Source: Leucobacter sp. UBA1945
GTDB lineage: Bacteria; Actinomycetota; Actinomycetes; Actinomycetales; Microbacteriaceae
DNA length: 34,199 nucleotides
Assembly (NCBI GenBank): GCA_002336855.1
Contig: DDEV01000035.1
Span: forward strand, 1-34,199
Reading direction: 5' to 3'
Each line of letters opens with the position of its first letter. Positions within the stretch are counted from its first letter, which is position 1. This document shows, in pieces, positions 6,925 through 13,783 of the stretch. Under the pieces are notes generated by a model. The model ran no database searches and was not told the origin of the DNA. It saw nothing but the letters and a program-made list of their open reading frames with translations. The translations under genes and the position numbers were made by a program.

Positions 6925-7998
6925 GTGGCTCTTACTATCGGAATCGTAGGTCTGCCGAACGTCGGCAAGTCGACCCTCTTCAACGCGCTTACCCAGAACG
7001 ACGCGCTCGCCGCGAACTACCCGTTCGCGACCATCGAACCGAACATCGGGGTGGTGAACCTGCCCGATCCCAGGCTCGACAAGCTCGCCGAGATCTTCGG
7101 CAGCGAGCGCATTCTGCCCGCTCCCGTCAGCTTCGTCGACATCGCGGGCATCGTGCGCGGTGCGAGCGAGGGTGAGGGGCTCGGCAACCAGTTTCTTGCG
7201 AACATTCGCGAGGCCGACGCGATCGCACAGGTCGTGCGCGGCTTCAGCGATCCCGATGTGATTCACGTCGACGGCAAGGTGAACCCGGCCAGCGACATGG
7301 AGACGATCAACACTGAGTTGATCATCGCCGACCTGCAGACGCTCGAGAAGGCGCTCGTGCGCTACGAGAAAGAGCTGAAGAACAAGAAGATCGACGCGTC
7401 GGTAGTCGAGACGGCGAAGGCCGCGCAGGCTGCCCTCAACGAGGGCAAGGTGCTGTCGCAGGCGGGGCTCGACCTCGAGCCGATTCGTGAGCTCGGTCTG
7501 CTCACCGCGAAGCCGTTTCTCTACGTGTTCAACGTCGACGAGACGGTGCTGCAAGACAGCGCGAAGCTCGAAGAGCTCTCGGCGCTTGTCGCTCCCGCCA
7601 AGGCGATCTTTCTCGATGCGAAGATCGAGAGCGAGCTCATCGAGCTCGATGCCGCTGATGCCAGGGAGCTGCTCGAATCGATCGGCCAGGAGGAGAGCGG
7701 GCTCGACCAGCTCGCGCGCGTTGGCTTCGACACCCTCGGGCTGCAGACCTACCTGACCGCGGGCCCGAAAGAGGCGCGCGCCTGGACGGTGCGCAAGGGC
7801 GCGACTGCGCCTCAGGCGGCAGGCGTCATTCACGGCGACTTCGAGAAGGGCTTCATCAAGGGCGAGATCATCTCGTTCGAAGACCTCGTCGAGGCCGGCT
7901 CGGTCGCCGAGGCGCGCGCTCGCGGTAAGGCCCGCATGGAGGGCAAGGAGTACGTGATGCAGGACGGCGACGTGTGCGAATGGCGGTTTAACGTCTAG
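6925..7998 (+). CDS. ychF: Redox-regulated ATPase YchF (Obg-family)
   Basis: A 357-residue P-loop NTPase of the Obg family that binds ribosomes and prefers ATP over GTP. G1 is GLPNVGKS (9-16), the switch II region is VDIAGIVRGASEGEGLG, and the specificity motif is NVDE rather than NKxD, the YchF signature behind ATP preference. A helical insert (about 130-200, rich in Lys/Glu) and a C-terminal TGS domain ending in YVMQDGDVCEWRFNV complete the usual layout. GTG 6925 gives the conserved start ALTIGIVGLPNVGK; a TTG at 6916 is also open but overlaps the -10 box. The penultimate region has a Cys (DVCEW) where the inverted copy upstream has Arg. The gene stands alone; a non-housekeeping islet follows. 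Confidence 0.97.
   Translation: MALTIGIVGLPNVGKSTLFNALTQNDALAANYPFATIEPNIGVVNLPDPRLDKLAEIFGSERILPAPVSFVDIAGIVRGASEGEGLGNQFLANIREADAIAQVVRGFSDPDVIHVDGKVNPASDMETINTELIIADLQTLEKALVRYEKELKNKKIDASVVETAKAAQAALNEGKVLSQAGLDLEPIRELGLLTAKPFLYVFNVDETVLQDSAKLEELSALVAPAKAIFLDAKIESELIELDAADARELLESIGQEESGLDQLARVGFDTLGLQTYLTAGPKEARAWTVRKGATAPQAAGVIHGDFEKGFIKGEIISFEDLVEAGSVAEARARGKARMEGKEYVMQDGDVCEWRFNV
7957..7995 (+). repeat. ychF 3' end, partner of the inverted copy at 6859-6897
   Basis: These last 13 sense codons of ychF pair with the inverted copy upstream (32 of 39 nt). The two arms face each other across the whole ychF gene, about 1.06 kb apart, so they form a long-range inverted repeat. Confidence 0.7.
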
Positions 7999-8024
7999 GA
8001 ACGCTTACAACTGCTGATGAAACT

Positions 8025-8076
8025 TTGTCAGTACAACAGTTGCTGTCTAACTGACCTTACAGAGCGCAGCTATTCT
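8025..8076 (+). promoter_or_regulatory. Possible promoter of the DUF262/NUDIX islet
   Basis: TTGTCA (8025-8030), a 17-nt spacer and TAACTG (8048-8053) form one plausible promoter; TATTCT (8071-8076) is an alternative -10. The 112-nt gap between ychF and the DUF262 gene is visibly AT-richer than its surroundings and also holds a CAACTG/CAGTTG dyad. AAGGAG precedes ATG 8111. Confidence 0.3.
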
Positions 8077-8110
8077 CAAGAGTGTCCGCTCTTAAGGTCA
8101 AGGAGACTGA

Positions 8111-9895
8111 ATGATCAAGTCGGCAAACCAATATCCAGTTCACGCGCTTCTTAGTCATGAGGGAAACGTGCTGTACCGGATCCCGCCTTATCAGCGCGAG
8201 TATTCTTGGCACAAGCCGCAGTGGGAAGATCTTTTCGAGGACCTTGTAGAGGCAGACGGTGCGCATTTCTTGGGCACAATTATCACGCTGGACCAGACCA
8301 CGGACACACTTGAAGGCAGCATTCTCCAGGTGGTGGATGGGCAGCAGCGGCTTACAACTCTGACGTTGCTTCTCGCTGCAGTCTTCTCTGTACTTAAAGA
8401 GCATATTGAAGAACTTGACGACGATAACCGAACGGATGTGACCAACCTTGGGCGTCTACTCGTTCGTAAGGTTGACGGCCAACTTCGAGTCACGCCTCAA
8501 AAACAGGGCCTTAATGTCGATGATTACCGCAAAACTCTTGAAGAAGCGGGCCTTGCCGTTGAAGGCGAACGGAAGCCGTATTACCCCAGTCGTCGAATAG
8601 CAAAGTGCTATCAGTTCTTCCGCACCGCAATTCTGAATCTAGCAACGGCTGAGAACATTACAGAGGTCGAGGCCGCGTTATGGGTGCATAGGGCTGCGCT
8701 CCAGTCGATCATTGTAAAGATCGAGGTGGTAAGCCATGCTGATGCGTTTGTGCTCTTCGAGTCGCTGAACAATCGCGGCATGCCGCTTTCCCCTGTGGAC
8801 CTCATCAAGAATCACCTGCTCGCCGAGTCTGAAAAGAAGCAGGTGATGAACGTCGATCAGGCGTTTAGATCGTGGAATGCGATGTTGACGGGTCTGGGTG
8901 ACTCCTACGCAATTCAAGAGCGATTCTTGCGGCACTACTACAATGCGTTTAAGGGCGAGCTTCCTGACATTCCGAATGCTGTCGTTGCGACCAAATCGAA
9001 CCTCATTCGAATTTACGAAGTGCTTCTTCAAAGTGATCTAAAGCGAGTGATCGAAGCCCTCGTCGAGGCAAGCGCAATTTATGGGCGCATTAATGTGGTT
9101 GCTGAGCCTGATCAGCTGACGGATCTTGATCGATCGTTCCAAAGGTTGATGCGCGTGCAAGGTGCGCCGTCCTACGTCCTTCTCATGTGGCTGTTGAGTA
9201 AACAGGACCAACTGGAACTGAGTGATGCTCACCTTGAGTTAGTTGTCGACTACTTGGTTAGCTTCTTCGTCCGAAGGAACCTCACGGGCTCCCCGCAGAC
9301 AAATGCGTTGGCGAAGCTTTTCATGTCTACCATCGACTCGTTGCGCGGGGCCAGAGGTAGCGAGGTACTTGCGCTTATCGCAGAAAAGCTATCGTCGGTA
9401 TCGGTGTCTGACGAAGAATTCCGTGAACGCTTGCTCGGCCCTATTTATGAGGACAACACCGATATTGCGAGGTTCATTCTGACGACGCTCGCCGAAGATG
9501 CTATGACGAAAGAGACAACTGTCGATCTATGGCGGCAGGAGAATAGTCATTTCGTTTGGACTATTGAGCACATTCTTCCTCAGGGGGAGAACTTGCCAAA
9601 GGTTTGGCAACAGATGCTCGGAGGACCAGAGGCAGCAACTCAGACCCAGGCGGAGCACCGGCATCGGCTTGGAAACCTGACGATTACGGCATACAACAGC
9701 AACCTCGGAAACAAATCCTTTGCCGAGAAGCGTGATCGGCAGGATTCGAAGGGCAGAAGTATCGGCTATAAGAATGGGCTTTCGCTCAATGAGGATCTGG
9801 TCTCGATGGATGTTTGGACTGCAGCTGATATCGATACTCGTACGATGAGGATGGTTGAGAAAGTAATAGAGAGATTCCCACTCGCAGGGGTCTGA
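8111..9895 (+). CDS. DUF262/DUF1524 protein, GmrSD-like restriction endonuclease
   Basis: A 594-residue protein of the DUF262 family (COG1479). The N-terminal DUF262 domain has IPPYQREYSW (24-33) and VVDGQQRLTTL (74-84), the ParB/Srx-like nucleotide-binding core, then FESLNNRGMPLSPVDLIKN. The C-terminal DUF1524 domain carries the HNH-type nuclease motif: IEHILPQ (485-491), then HRLGNLTIT and N-x-NLGNKSF. This single-chain order matches GmrSD-type (type IV) enzymes that cut modified, for example glycosylated, phage DNA using NTP. ATG 8111 has AAGGAG 8-10 nt upstream. Codons are clearly less GC-rich than in ychF or the later genes (many AAT, TTG, CTT, GAT), suggesting acquisition. A NUDIX gene follows after 51 nt. 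The modified-DNA target is family inference; other DUF262 proteins act in BREX-like or toxin-like systems. Confidence 0.9.
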   Translation: MIKSANQYPVHALLSHEGNVLYRIPPYQREYSWHKPQWEDLFEDLVEADGAHFLGTIITLDQTTDTLEGSILQVVDGQQRLTTLTLLLAAVFSVLKEHIEELDDDNRTDVTNLGRLLVRKVDGQLRVTPQKQGLNVDDYRKTLEEAGLAVEGERKPYYPSRRIAKCYQFFRTAILNLATAENITEVEAALWVHRAALQSIIVKIEVVSHADAFVLFESLNNRGMPLSPVDLIKNHLLAESEKKQVMNVDQAFRSWNAMLTGLGDSYAIQERFLRHYYNAFKGELPDIPNAVVATKSNLIRIYEVLLQSDLKRVIEALVEASAIYGRINVVAEPDQLTDLDRSFQRLMRVQGAPSYVLLMWLLSKQDQLELSDAHLELVVDYLVSFFVRRNLTGSPQTNALAKLFMSTIDSLRGARGSEVLALIAEKLSSVSVSDEEFRERLLGPIYEDNTDIARFILTTLAEDAMTKETTVDLWRQENSHFVWTIEHILPQGENLPKVWQQMLGGPEAATQTQAEHRHRLGNLTITAYNSNLGNKSFAEKRDRQDSKGRSIGYKNGLSLNEDLVSMDVWTAADIDTRTMRMVEKVIERFPLAGV

Positions 9896-9946
9896 GATAT
9901 CTTGCGAGCTCAAGGAAGTTGCAGAGATCACTAAATTGGAGGCAGC

Positions 9947-10420
9947 GTGAGCTCACTTCCGGAGTCGCTGCGCTCCACCGCAATCGCTGAAGGCATCGAG
10001 AAGTTCGTCGTAGGTGCCATAGTGCATCGCCGCAGTAAGGTGCTGGTTGTGACGCGCAGCCCAAACGACGAGTTTCTGCCGGGTATTGAAGAAGTCCCCT
10101 CCGGGGGAGTCGAGGCGGATGAGTCCCTGACGGCAGCTCTAGATCGTGAGTTGCTCGAAGAAGTCGGATTTGAAGCCGAAACCATTGACGATGGGTTCAT
10201 CGAATATTTCGACTACATCTCCGCGTCGGGCAGGCATACGCGTCAGTTCACAGTGGCGATTCCGTTGGGCGAGCGTTCAGTGAGGCTTTCTGAAGAGCAC
10301 GTAAACGCGAGGTGGATCACGGCAGAGGAACTCGGCGATACGAGGTGCACGCCGGAAACGCTGGGGATGCTCGAAGCATGGTTTCGAAAGAACGCTCTCA
10401 TGCCCCATACCGAAGGTTAG
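9947..10420 (+). CDS. NUDIX hydrolase in the restriction islet
   Basis: A 157-residue NUDIX protein with a complete catalytic box at about residues 53-75: G-x5-E-x7-RELLEEVGF, so it should be active against a nucleoside diphosphate linked to some moiety X. The C-terminal half (VRLSEEHVNARWITAEEL) is the usual substrate-recognition part; substrate unknown. GTG 9947 is supported by GGAGG at 9939-9943. It sits 51 nt after the DUF262 nuclease gene in the same orientation, in the same less GC-rich islet, and may be cotranscribed. A role in the defence module (for example removing modified or signalling nucleotides) is speculation; it could be a passenger housekeeping gene. Its stop codon lies between the arms of competing hairpins. 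Confidence 0.88.
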   Translation: MSSLPESLRSTAIAEGIEKFVVGAIVHRRSKVLVVTRSPNDEFLPGIEEVPSGGVEADESLTAALDRELLEEVGFEAETIDDGFIEYFDYISASGRHTRQFTVAIPLGERSVRLSEEHVNARWITAEELGDTRCTPETLGMLEAWFRKNALMPHTEG

Positions 10421-10457
10421 GTGCATAGCCTTCGGCATGGTTTCGTAATGCCGAAGG
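10410..10457 (+). terminator. Competing hairpins at the end of the NUDIX gene
   Basis: A perfect 10-bp stem CCTTCGGCAT/ATGCCGAAGG (10429-10438 and 10448-10457, 9-nt loop) follows the stop codon. The last sense codons also contain CCGAAGG (10410-10416), which can pair instead with CCTTCGG (10429-10435). CCGAAGGTTA occurs as a direct repeat at 10410 and 10451. Termination is the simplest role; no long T run follows. Confidence 0.6.
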
Positions 10458-10539
10458 TTAAGTATTGTCGGAGTCGCTTGCGGCGGGTCGTGCTCGAAGC
10501 ACTCGATGCGTTCGGTGAACGCGCGCGACGATCCCGCGC

Positions 10540-11706
10540 CTAACCGTCGCTGTTCTGAGCAGCCGGGGCGCGATCCTCGACCTTCTTCGAATCTGCCGGC
10601 GCAGCGGTGCTCGCCTTGTGCACAACGGCACCGAGCCCCACACCGATGAGAAGCGGCAGGGCGAAGCCGGTGTCGAGAATGAGGATCAGGATGAGCAGCG
10701 CGACGAGCGGGCGTTTCCAGCCGACAGATAGAGTCGCTCCCATCGCGGCGACGATCGCGGCCGCAGGGTCGAGCCCGGGCAACGCTAGGGCGGTGGCCGC
10801 GCCGACGAGCCCGCCGACGTAGATCAGCGGGAATGCTTCACCACCGCGCCACCCCGAGCTCAGGCACAGCACGACCGCAATATTCTTGGCCGCCGCAACG
10901 AGCCAGAGGAGTGCCGCGTCGCCATCTGCGAATAGCTCGGGCAGCTCGTTCAGCTCGTGGTGCCCCGAGAAACGTACGAGAGGAATCGCCGCGGCCAGCG
11001 CCGCGAAGAGGACCGTGCCGATCGCGGTAACGAGCCACGGTGACCCGATTCGTGCGGCCGCCACCTCGCCCGCATGGTGAAGCGCCTTGAACGCGAGACC
11101 GAAGCCGCAGCCAATGAGGGCGGGAACCACGAGCAGCCAGTCATTACCCTCCGTGCTTGTTGGCAGCGGAATGTCAGAGAGGCCGCTGCCGTCAAAGACA
11201 GTTCGTGACATTGCGAAGAAGACGAAGAACCCAGAAAGCCCCGCGATGAACGAGGTGAGCTTGCCCGCCGACAGTTCGCCGTCGTCGATGGCAGCCGCAG
11301 CGGGTGGCGATCCGTAGAATCCGCTGAGGGCTCCGGCCACGCCTGCCCGCGAGATTTCGCGAGCCCGGGCTTCATTTCGTGCGATGACGCGAGTGACGAG
11401 GATCGAGCACTGTGCGACCACCGCCAGCAGGCCAGCTTCGGGCCCGACGGCCCCGCCGAATGCGATCGCTACGATGGCGGCGAGCGCGGTGACGAGGATG
11501 CGCCGAGCATGCCCGGGTTGAGCCGCGCCGGCGTCTGCGATGAGTTCGTCGACCGATTCAGAGCGCGCAAGCCTTCCGAGCAGGATCAGCATGGCACCAC
11601 CCGCGAGGATGGTCAGTGCGATTCGCACCGGACCGACCTCGCCGTGCTCGGCGCCGGTGTTCCAGACCAGCACCTGCAGGGCGAGCATCGCCTGGTAGGT
11701 CAGCAC
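10540..11706 (-). CDS. ClC-family chloride channel/transporter, N-terminus out of frame
   Basis: The open frame encodes 388 residues of a ClC-type integral membrane protein. Family motifs include FGGAVGPEAGLL (equivalent of GREGPxxQ, with the gating Glu), AGALSGFYGSPPAAA, and SSGWRGGEAFPLIYVGG (equivalent of GGxFxPxL), followed by LPGLDPAAAIVAAMG. About ten hydrophobic segments are visible and a charged C-terminal tail (ADSKKVEDRAPAAQNSDG). The frame can only start at GTG 11706, which would cut the first membrane helix. The missing start, MRAAQWMAGLRALMVAVLAG, is encoded just upstream (11782-11723) in another frame, so the gene is frameshifted by one base or carries a sequencing error. Whether a functional protein is made depends on which. 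Cl-/H+ exchange or channel function is family knowledge. Confidence 0.85.
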   Translation of the reverse strand: MLTYQAMLALQVLVWNTGAEHGEVGPVRIALTILAGGAMLILLGRLARSESVDELIADAGAAQPGHARRILVTALAAIVAIAFGGAVGPEAGLLAVVAQCSILVTRVIARNEARAREISRAGVAGALSGFYGSPPAAAAIDDGELSAGKLTSFIAGLSGFFVFFAMSRTVFDGSGLSDIPLPTSTEGNDWLLVVPALIGCGFGLAFKALHHAGEVAAARIGSPWLVTAIGTVLFAALAAAIPLVRFSGHHELNELPELFADGDAALLWLVAAAKNIAVVLCLSSGWRGGEAFPLIYVGGLVGAATALALPGLDPAAAIVAAMGATLSVGWKRPLVALLILILILDTGFALPLLIGVGLGAVVHKASTAAPADSKKVEDRAPAAQNSDG

Positions 11707-11782
11707 GGCGATGAGACCCGCTCCCGGCCAGCACCGCCACCATGAGGGCGCGTAGCCCCGCCATCCACTGCGCCGCTCTCAT
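11707..11782 (-). pseudogene. Out-of-frame first helix of the ClC gene
   Basis: ATG 11782 opens a frame reading MRAAQWMAGLRALMVAVLAG, a typical start plus first half-helix. Removing one base within the run around 11722-11726 joins it directly to AGLIAVLTYQAMLALQ of the downstream frame. A second ATG at 11829 is in the downstream frame and gives MSSINHTAPSVSEAER before a stop overlapping ATG 11782, so two nearby indels are also possible. Confidence 0.65.
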
Positions 11783-11893
11783 CGCTCGGCCTCGGAAACG
11801 CTGGGTGCGGTGTGGTTTATGGAACTCATGCGCCCAATTATTTCCCATGTGTGCGGCGGGCCATAGCCGCCAACAACTGCGCCGCCTGAGCGT

Positions 11894-11899
11894 TACGAT
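11894..11899 (+). promoter_or_regulatory. -10 box ahead of the 11930 gene
   Basis: TACGAT would start transcription near 11906 and give a leader of about 24 nt containing GGGAGGG (11915-11921) before ATG 11930. Confidence 0.45.
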
Positions 11900-11929
11900 T
11901 GCGAGAACGATCATGGGAGGGTCCGGGGC

Positions 11930-12475
11930 ATGGCGGAAAGCGACACTCTCGACCTGACAAATCTGCCGCGGTTTCTGGTGCACCTCGAAGAGCGGCGACC
12001 GGGGTTCGCGGCGCTTGCACGCCAGCTGCTCGATGCGGGGTGGCAGGTGCAGAGCTTCTGGGGGCCTGTGCAGATGGATGTCTGGTCGCTCAGGCTGAGG
12101 CGTGACGAGCTTGCCGTGATTTTCGGCATTGAGCGTGGCGTGGCAGACGGGGTGCAGCTAGGGCCGGTTGATGGCGCGGCGAGCGACTTTCGACCGCTGT
12201 CGTATGCAGTGCTCGCCTGGGCCCGCGCGCTTGGCGTCGACGTGCCGCTCACCGATCCCGACGAGTTTCGCCCAGACGTGGGAGCGCACGGCCTGCAGAC
12301 GATCAACTGGCTCCGCGCCGGCAACCTCGACGTGATCGCCCGCGTGAACGCGGCGTGGGCCGAGTATTGGTCATATCGGTACAGCAAGGATCAGCTGCTC
12401 GGTGAGCTGTGGCTCGCCGAGACGAAAGCGAGAGGGATCGAACTGATCGAGGCGGCCTCTGGGCCGCAGAAGTAA
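11930..12475 (+). CDS. Uncharacterised actinobacterial protein
   Basis: A 181-residue soluble protein that I do not recognise. It has no signal peptide, membrane helix or cysteine pair. It begins with an acidic helix (LTNLPRFLVHLEERRPGFAALARQLLDAGW), continues with short strands (QVQSFWGPVQMDVWSLRLRRDELAVIFGIE) and ends with Trp/Tyr-rich helices (NAAWAEYWSYRYSKDQLLGELWLAETK). ATG 11930 has GGGAGGG upstream; an ATG at 11913 is in another frame. It is convergent with the VOC gene, 28 nt apart. Codon use is as in its neighbours. Function unknown. Confidence 0.75.
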   Translation: MAESDTLDLTNLPRFLVHLEERRPGFAALARQLLDAGWQVQSFWGPVQMDVWSLRLRRDELAVIFGIERGVADGVQLGPVDGAASDFRPLSYAVLAWARALGVDVPLTDPDEFRPDVGAHGLQTINWLRAGNLDVIARVNAAWAEYWSYRYSKDQLLGELWLAETKARGIELIEAASGPQK

Positions 12476-12503
12476 AGCAGAAGAAGCAGGGAGCGCAGGT
12501 GAA

Positions 12504-12938
12504 TTAGAGCGACTGAGCGATCCCGACGAGGATCCCCTCTGGGCCGCGAACGTAGCAGAGTCGGTAGACCCGCTCGTAGTCGACCAACTCGGTGCTGACG
12601 AGCTCCGTGCCGTGCTTTTCAAGCCGTTCGAGCGTGTCGTCGAGATCATCTACCTCGAACATGACGCGCAGGTATCCGAGCGCGTTCACGGGCGCGGTGC
12701 GGTGATCCTCTTCGACCTTGGGCTCGAGAAAACGCGAGAGTTCTATGCGGCCGTGACCGTCGGGAGTTCGCAGCATCGCGATCTCGACGCGCTGGTGCCC
12801 GAGCCCAGTGACGCGCCCGGCCCAATCGCCTTCGACGTCGGTTCTGCCCTCGAGCTCGAGCCCAAGCTCTTCGAAGAACGCGATCACGGGGGCGAGATCT
12901 TCGACTACGATGCCGATGTTGTCCATTCGCACGGTCAT
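12504..12938 (-). CDS. VOC-superfamily (glyoxalase/bleomycin-resistance-like) protein
   Basis: A 144-residue cytoplasmic protein with two beta-alpha-beta-beta-beta halves typical of the vicinal oxygen chelate fold. Half one runs from MDNIGIVVEDLAPVIAFFEEL to RIELSRFLEP; half two is LRVMFEVDDLDDTLERLEKHG through YRLCYVRGPEGILVGIAQ, ending in the usual GPEGI-x-V-G-I-A-Q signature. Possible metal ligands are present (His/Glu positions in HQRVEIAML and GILVGIA), but the substrate cannot be inferred. ATG 12938 lies 6 nt after the -10-like TAAGCT (12945-12950), suggesting a leaderless message. It is divergent from the kinase gene at 13010, with which it shares a 71-nt promoter region. Confidence 0.9.
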   Translation of the reverse strand: MTVRMDNIGIVVEDLAPVIAFFEELGLELEGRTDVEGDWAGRVTGLGHQRVEIAMLRTPDGHGRIELSRFLEPKVEEDHRTAPVNALGYLRVMFEVDDLDDTLERLEKHGTELVSTELVDYERVYRLCYVRGPEGILVGIAQSL

Positions 12939-12944
12939 GCGGTC

Positions 12945-13003
12945 AGCTTACTCGTCGCCGAGCGCGCGTTCCGGCGTATTTGCGAGGCCCGCGACGCTAC
13001 GCT
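12945..13003. promoter_or_regulatory. Divergent leaderless promoters of the VOC and kinase genes
   Basis: Minus strand: TAAGCT (12950-12945) ends 6 nt before ATG 12938. Plus strand: TACGCT (12998-13003) ends 6 nt before ATG 13010. Identical spacing on both sides and no Shine-Dalgarno on either point to leaderless transcripts. Confidence 0.55.
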
Positions 13004-13009
13004 GCAGGC

Positions 13010-13768
13010 ATGTCTGAACTCGCCGGCCCGCCCTCGAAACCGATCGCCGTGCCGCGGCTCGTACTCGACATGCTCGAGGCTCAGGGGCTCGACGGCGCGA
13101 TACCCCAACCCGTCTGGCAGAACTCGGCTGGCGGCGTCACGTTCTCAGTTGGTCGCGACGGCAAGCCCTCGTTCTTCGTGAAGCACAATCCGCCTGGCTC
13201 TGGCGAGTCACTTGCCGACGAGGCCGCGCGTCTACGTTGGATCGCGGGCAAACACCCGGCACCCGAAGTCGTCGCGCTCGAGACCAGCGGCGGGCACGAG
13301 GTGCTTCTGACCAGAGCATTGCCCGGAACTTCAGCAGTGGCCGAAGAATGGAAGAAGCAGCCGAGCGTCGCGCTTCGAGCCCTCGGTGAAGGCTTGCGCC
13401 GGCTGCACGAATTGCCTGTCGAAGAGTGCCCGTACGACTGGGGTGTCGGTCCCCGGGCGCGTGCCGATCGCATCTCGCAAGAAGCTCTCGCCGCGCTCGG
13501 GGAACCGCCACCAATCGACCGGCTGGTCGTGTGTCAGGGCGATCCTTGTGCCCCGAACACGCTGATCGCCGACGACGGCAGCTTTCTCGCCCACGTCGAT
13601 CTCGCCCGCCTGGGAGCAGCGGATAGGTGGGCCGACCTCGCCGTGATGACGCTCTCGCTCGAATGGAACTACGTCGGGTACGACGAGGCCGACTTTTGGG
13701 CGGCGTACGGGAGCGAACCCGACGCCCACCGAATTACCTACTACCGCGCGCTCTGGAACGCGGCATAG
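13010..13768 (+). CDS. Aminoglycoside-phosphotransferase-like kinase
   Basis: A 252-residue APH-family kinase. In order: glycine-containing N-lobe (SAGGVTFSV), Lys58 in FFVKHN as the ATP-binding lysine, Glu71, the hinge ALPGTSA, then the catalytic loop CQGDPCAPNTL (Asp178, Asn183) and HVDLARLGAADRWADLA with Asp197 as the metal ligand. The layout is that of APH(3')-type enzymes, including the xADRxxDLA signature. The catalytic loop has Gln176 where most members have His (HGD). ATG 13010 is chosen over one 30 nt upstream because a -10 box ends 6 nt before it and the family starts there. It precedes the hydrolase gene by 15 nt. Resistance is not implied; many such proteins phosphorylate unknown small molecules. 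Confidence 0.9.
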   Translation: MSELAGPPSKPIAVPRLVLDMLEAQGLDGAIPQPVWQNSAGGVTFSVGRDGKPSFFVKHNPPGSGESLADEAARLRWIAGKHPAPEVVALETSGGHEVLLTRALPGTSAVAEEWKKQPSVALRALGEGLRRLHELPVEECPYDWGVGPRARADRISQEALAALGEPPPIDRLVVCQGDPCAPNTLIADDGSFLAHVDLARLGAADRWADLAVMTLSLEWNYVGYDEADFWAAYGSEPDAHRITYYRALWNAA

Positions 13769-13771
13769 CGG

Positions 13772-13777
13772 TAGCGT
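13772..13777 (+). promoter_or_regulatory. -10 box of the 13784 hydrolase gene
   Basis: TAGCGT lies between the kinase stop codon (13768) and GTG 13784, exactly 6 nt before the start. A GGAAGG also sits there, so leaderless and leadered translation are both possible. Confidence 0.45.
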
Positions 13778-13783
13778 GGAAGG

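Noticed and set aside
6796..7833. 345-codon minus-strand frame across ychF
   Set aside because: Shadow of ychF. Only its last 33 codons lie outside and these contain the inverted ychF tail; no ribosome site or homology supports a gene.
8001..8110. Attachment-site duplication flanking the DUF262/NUDIX islet
   Set aside because: I compared the left edge with 10410-10540 and saw no shared direct repeat longer than a few bases.
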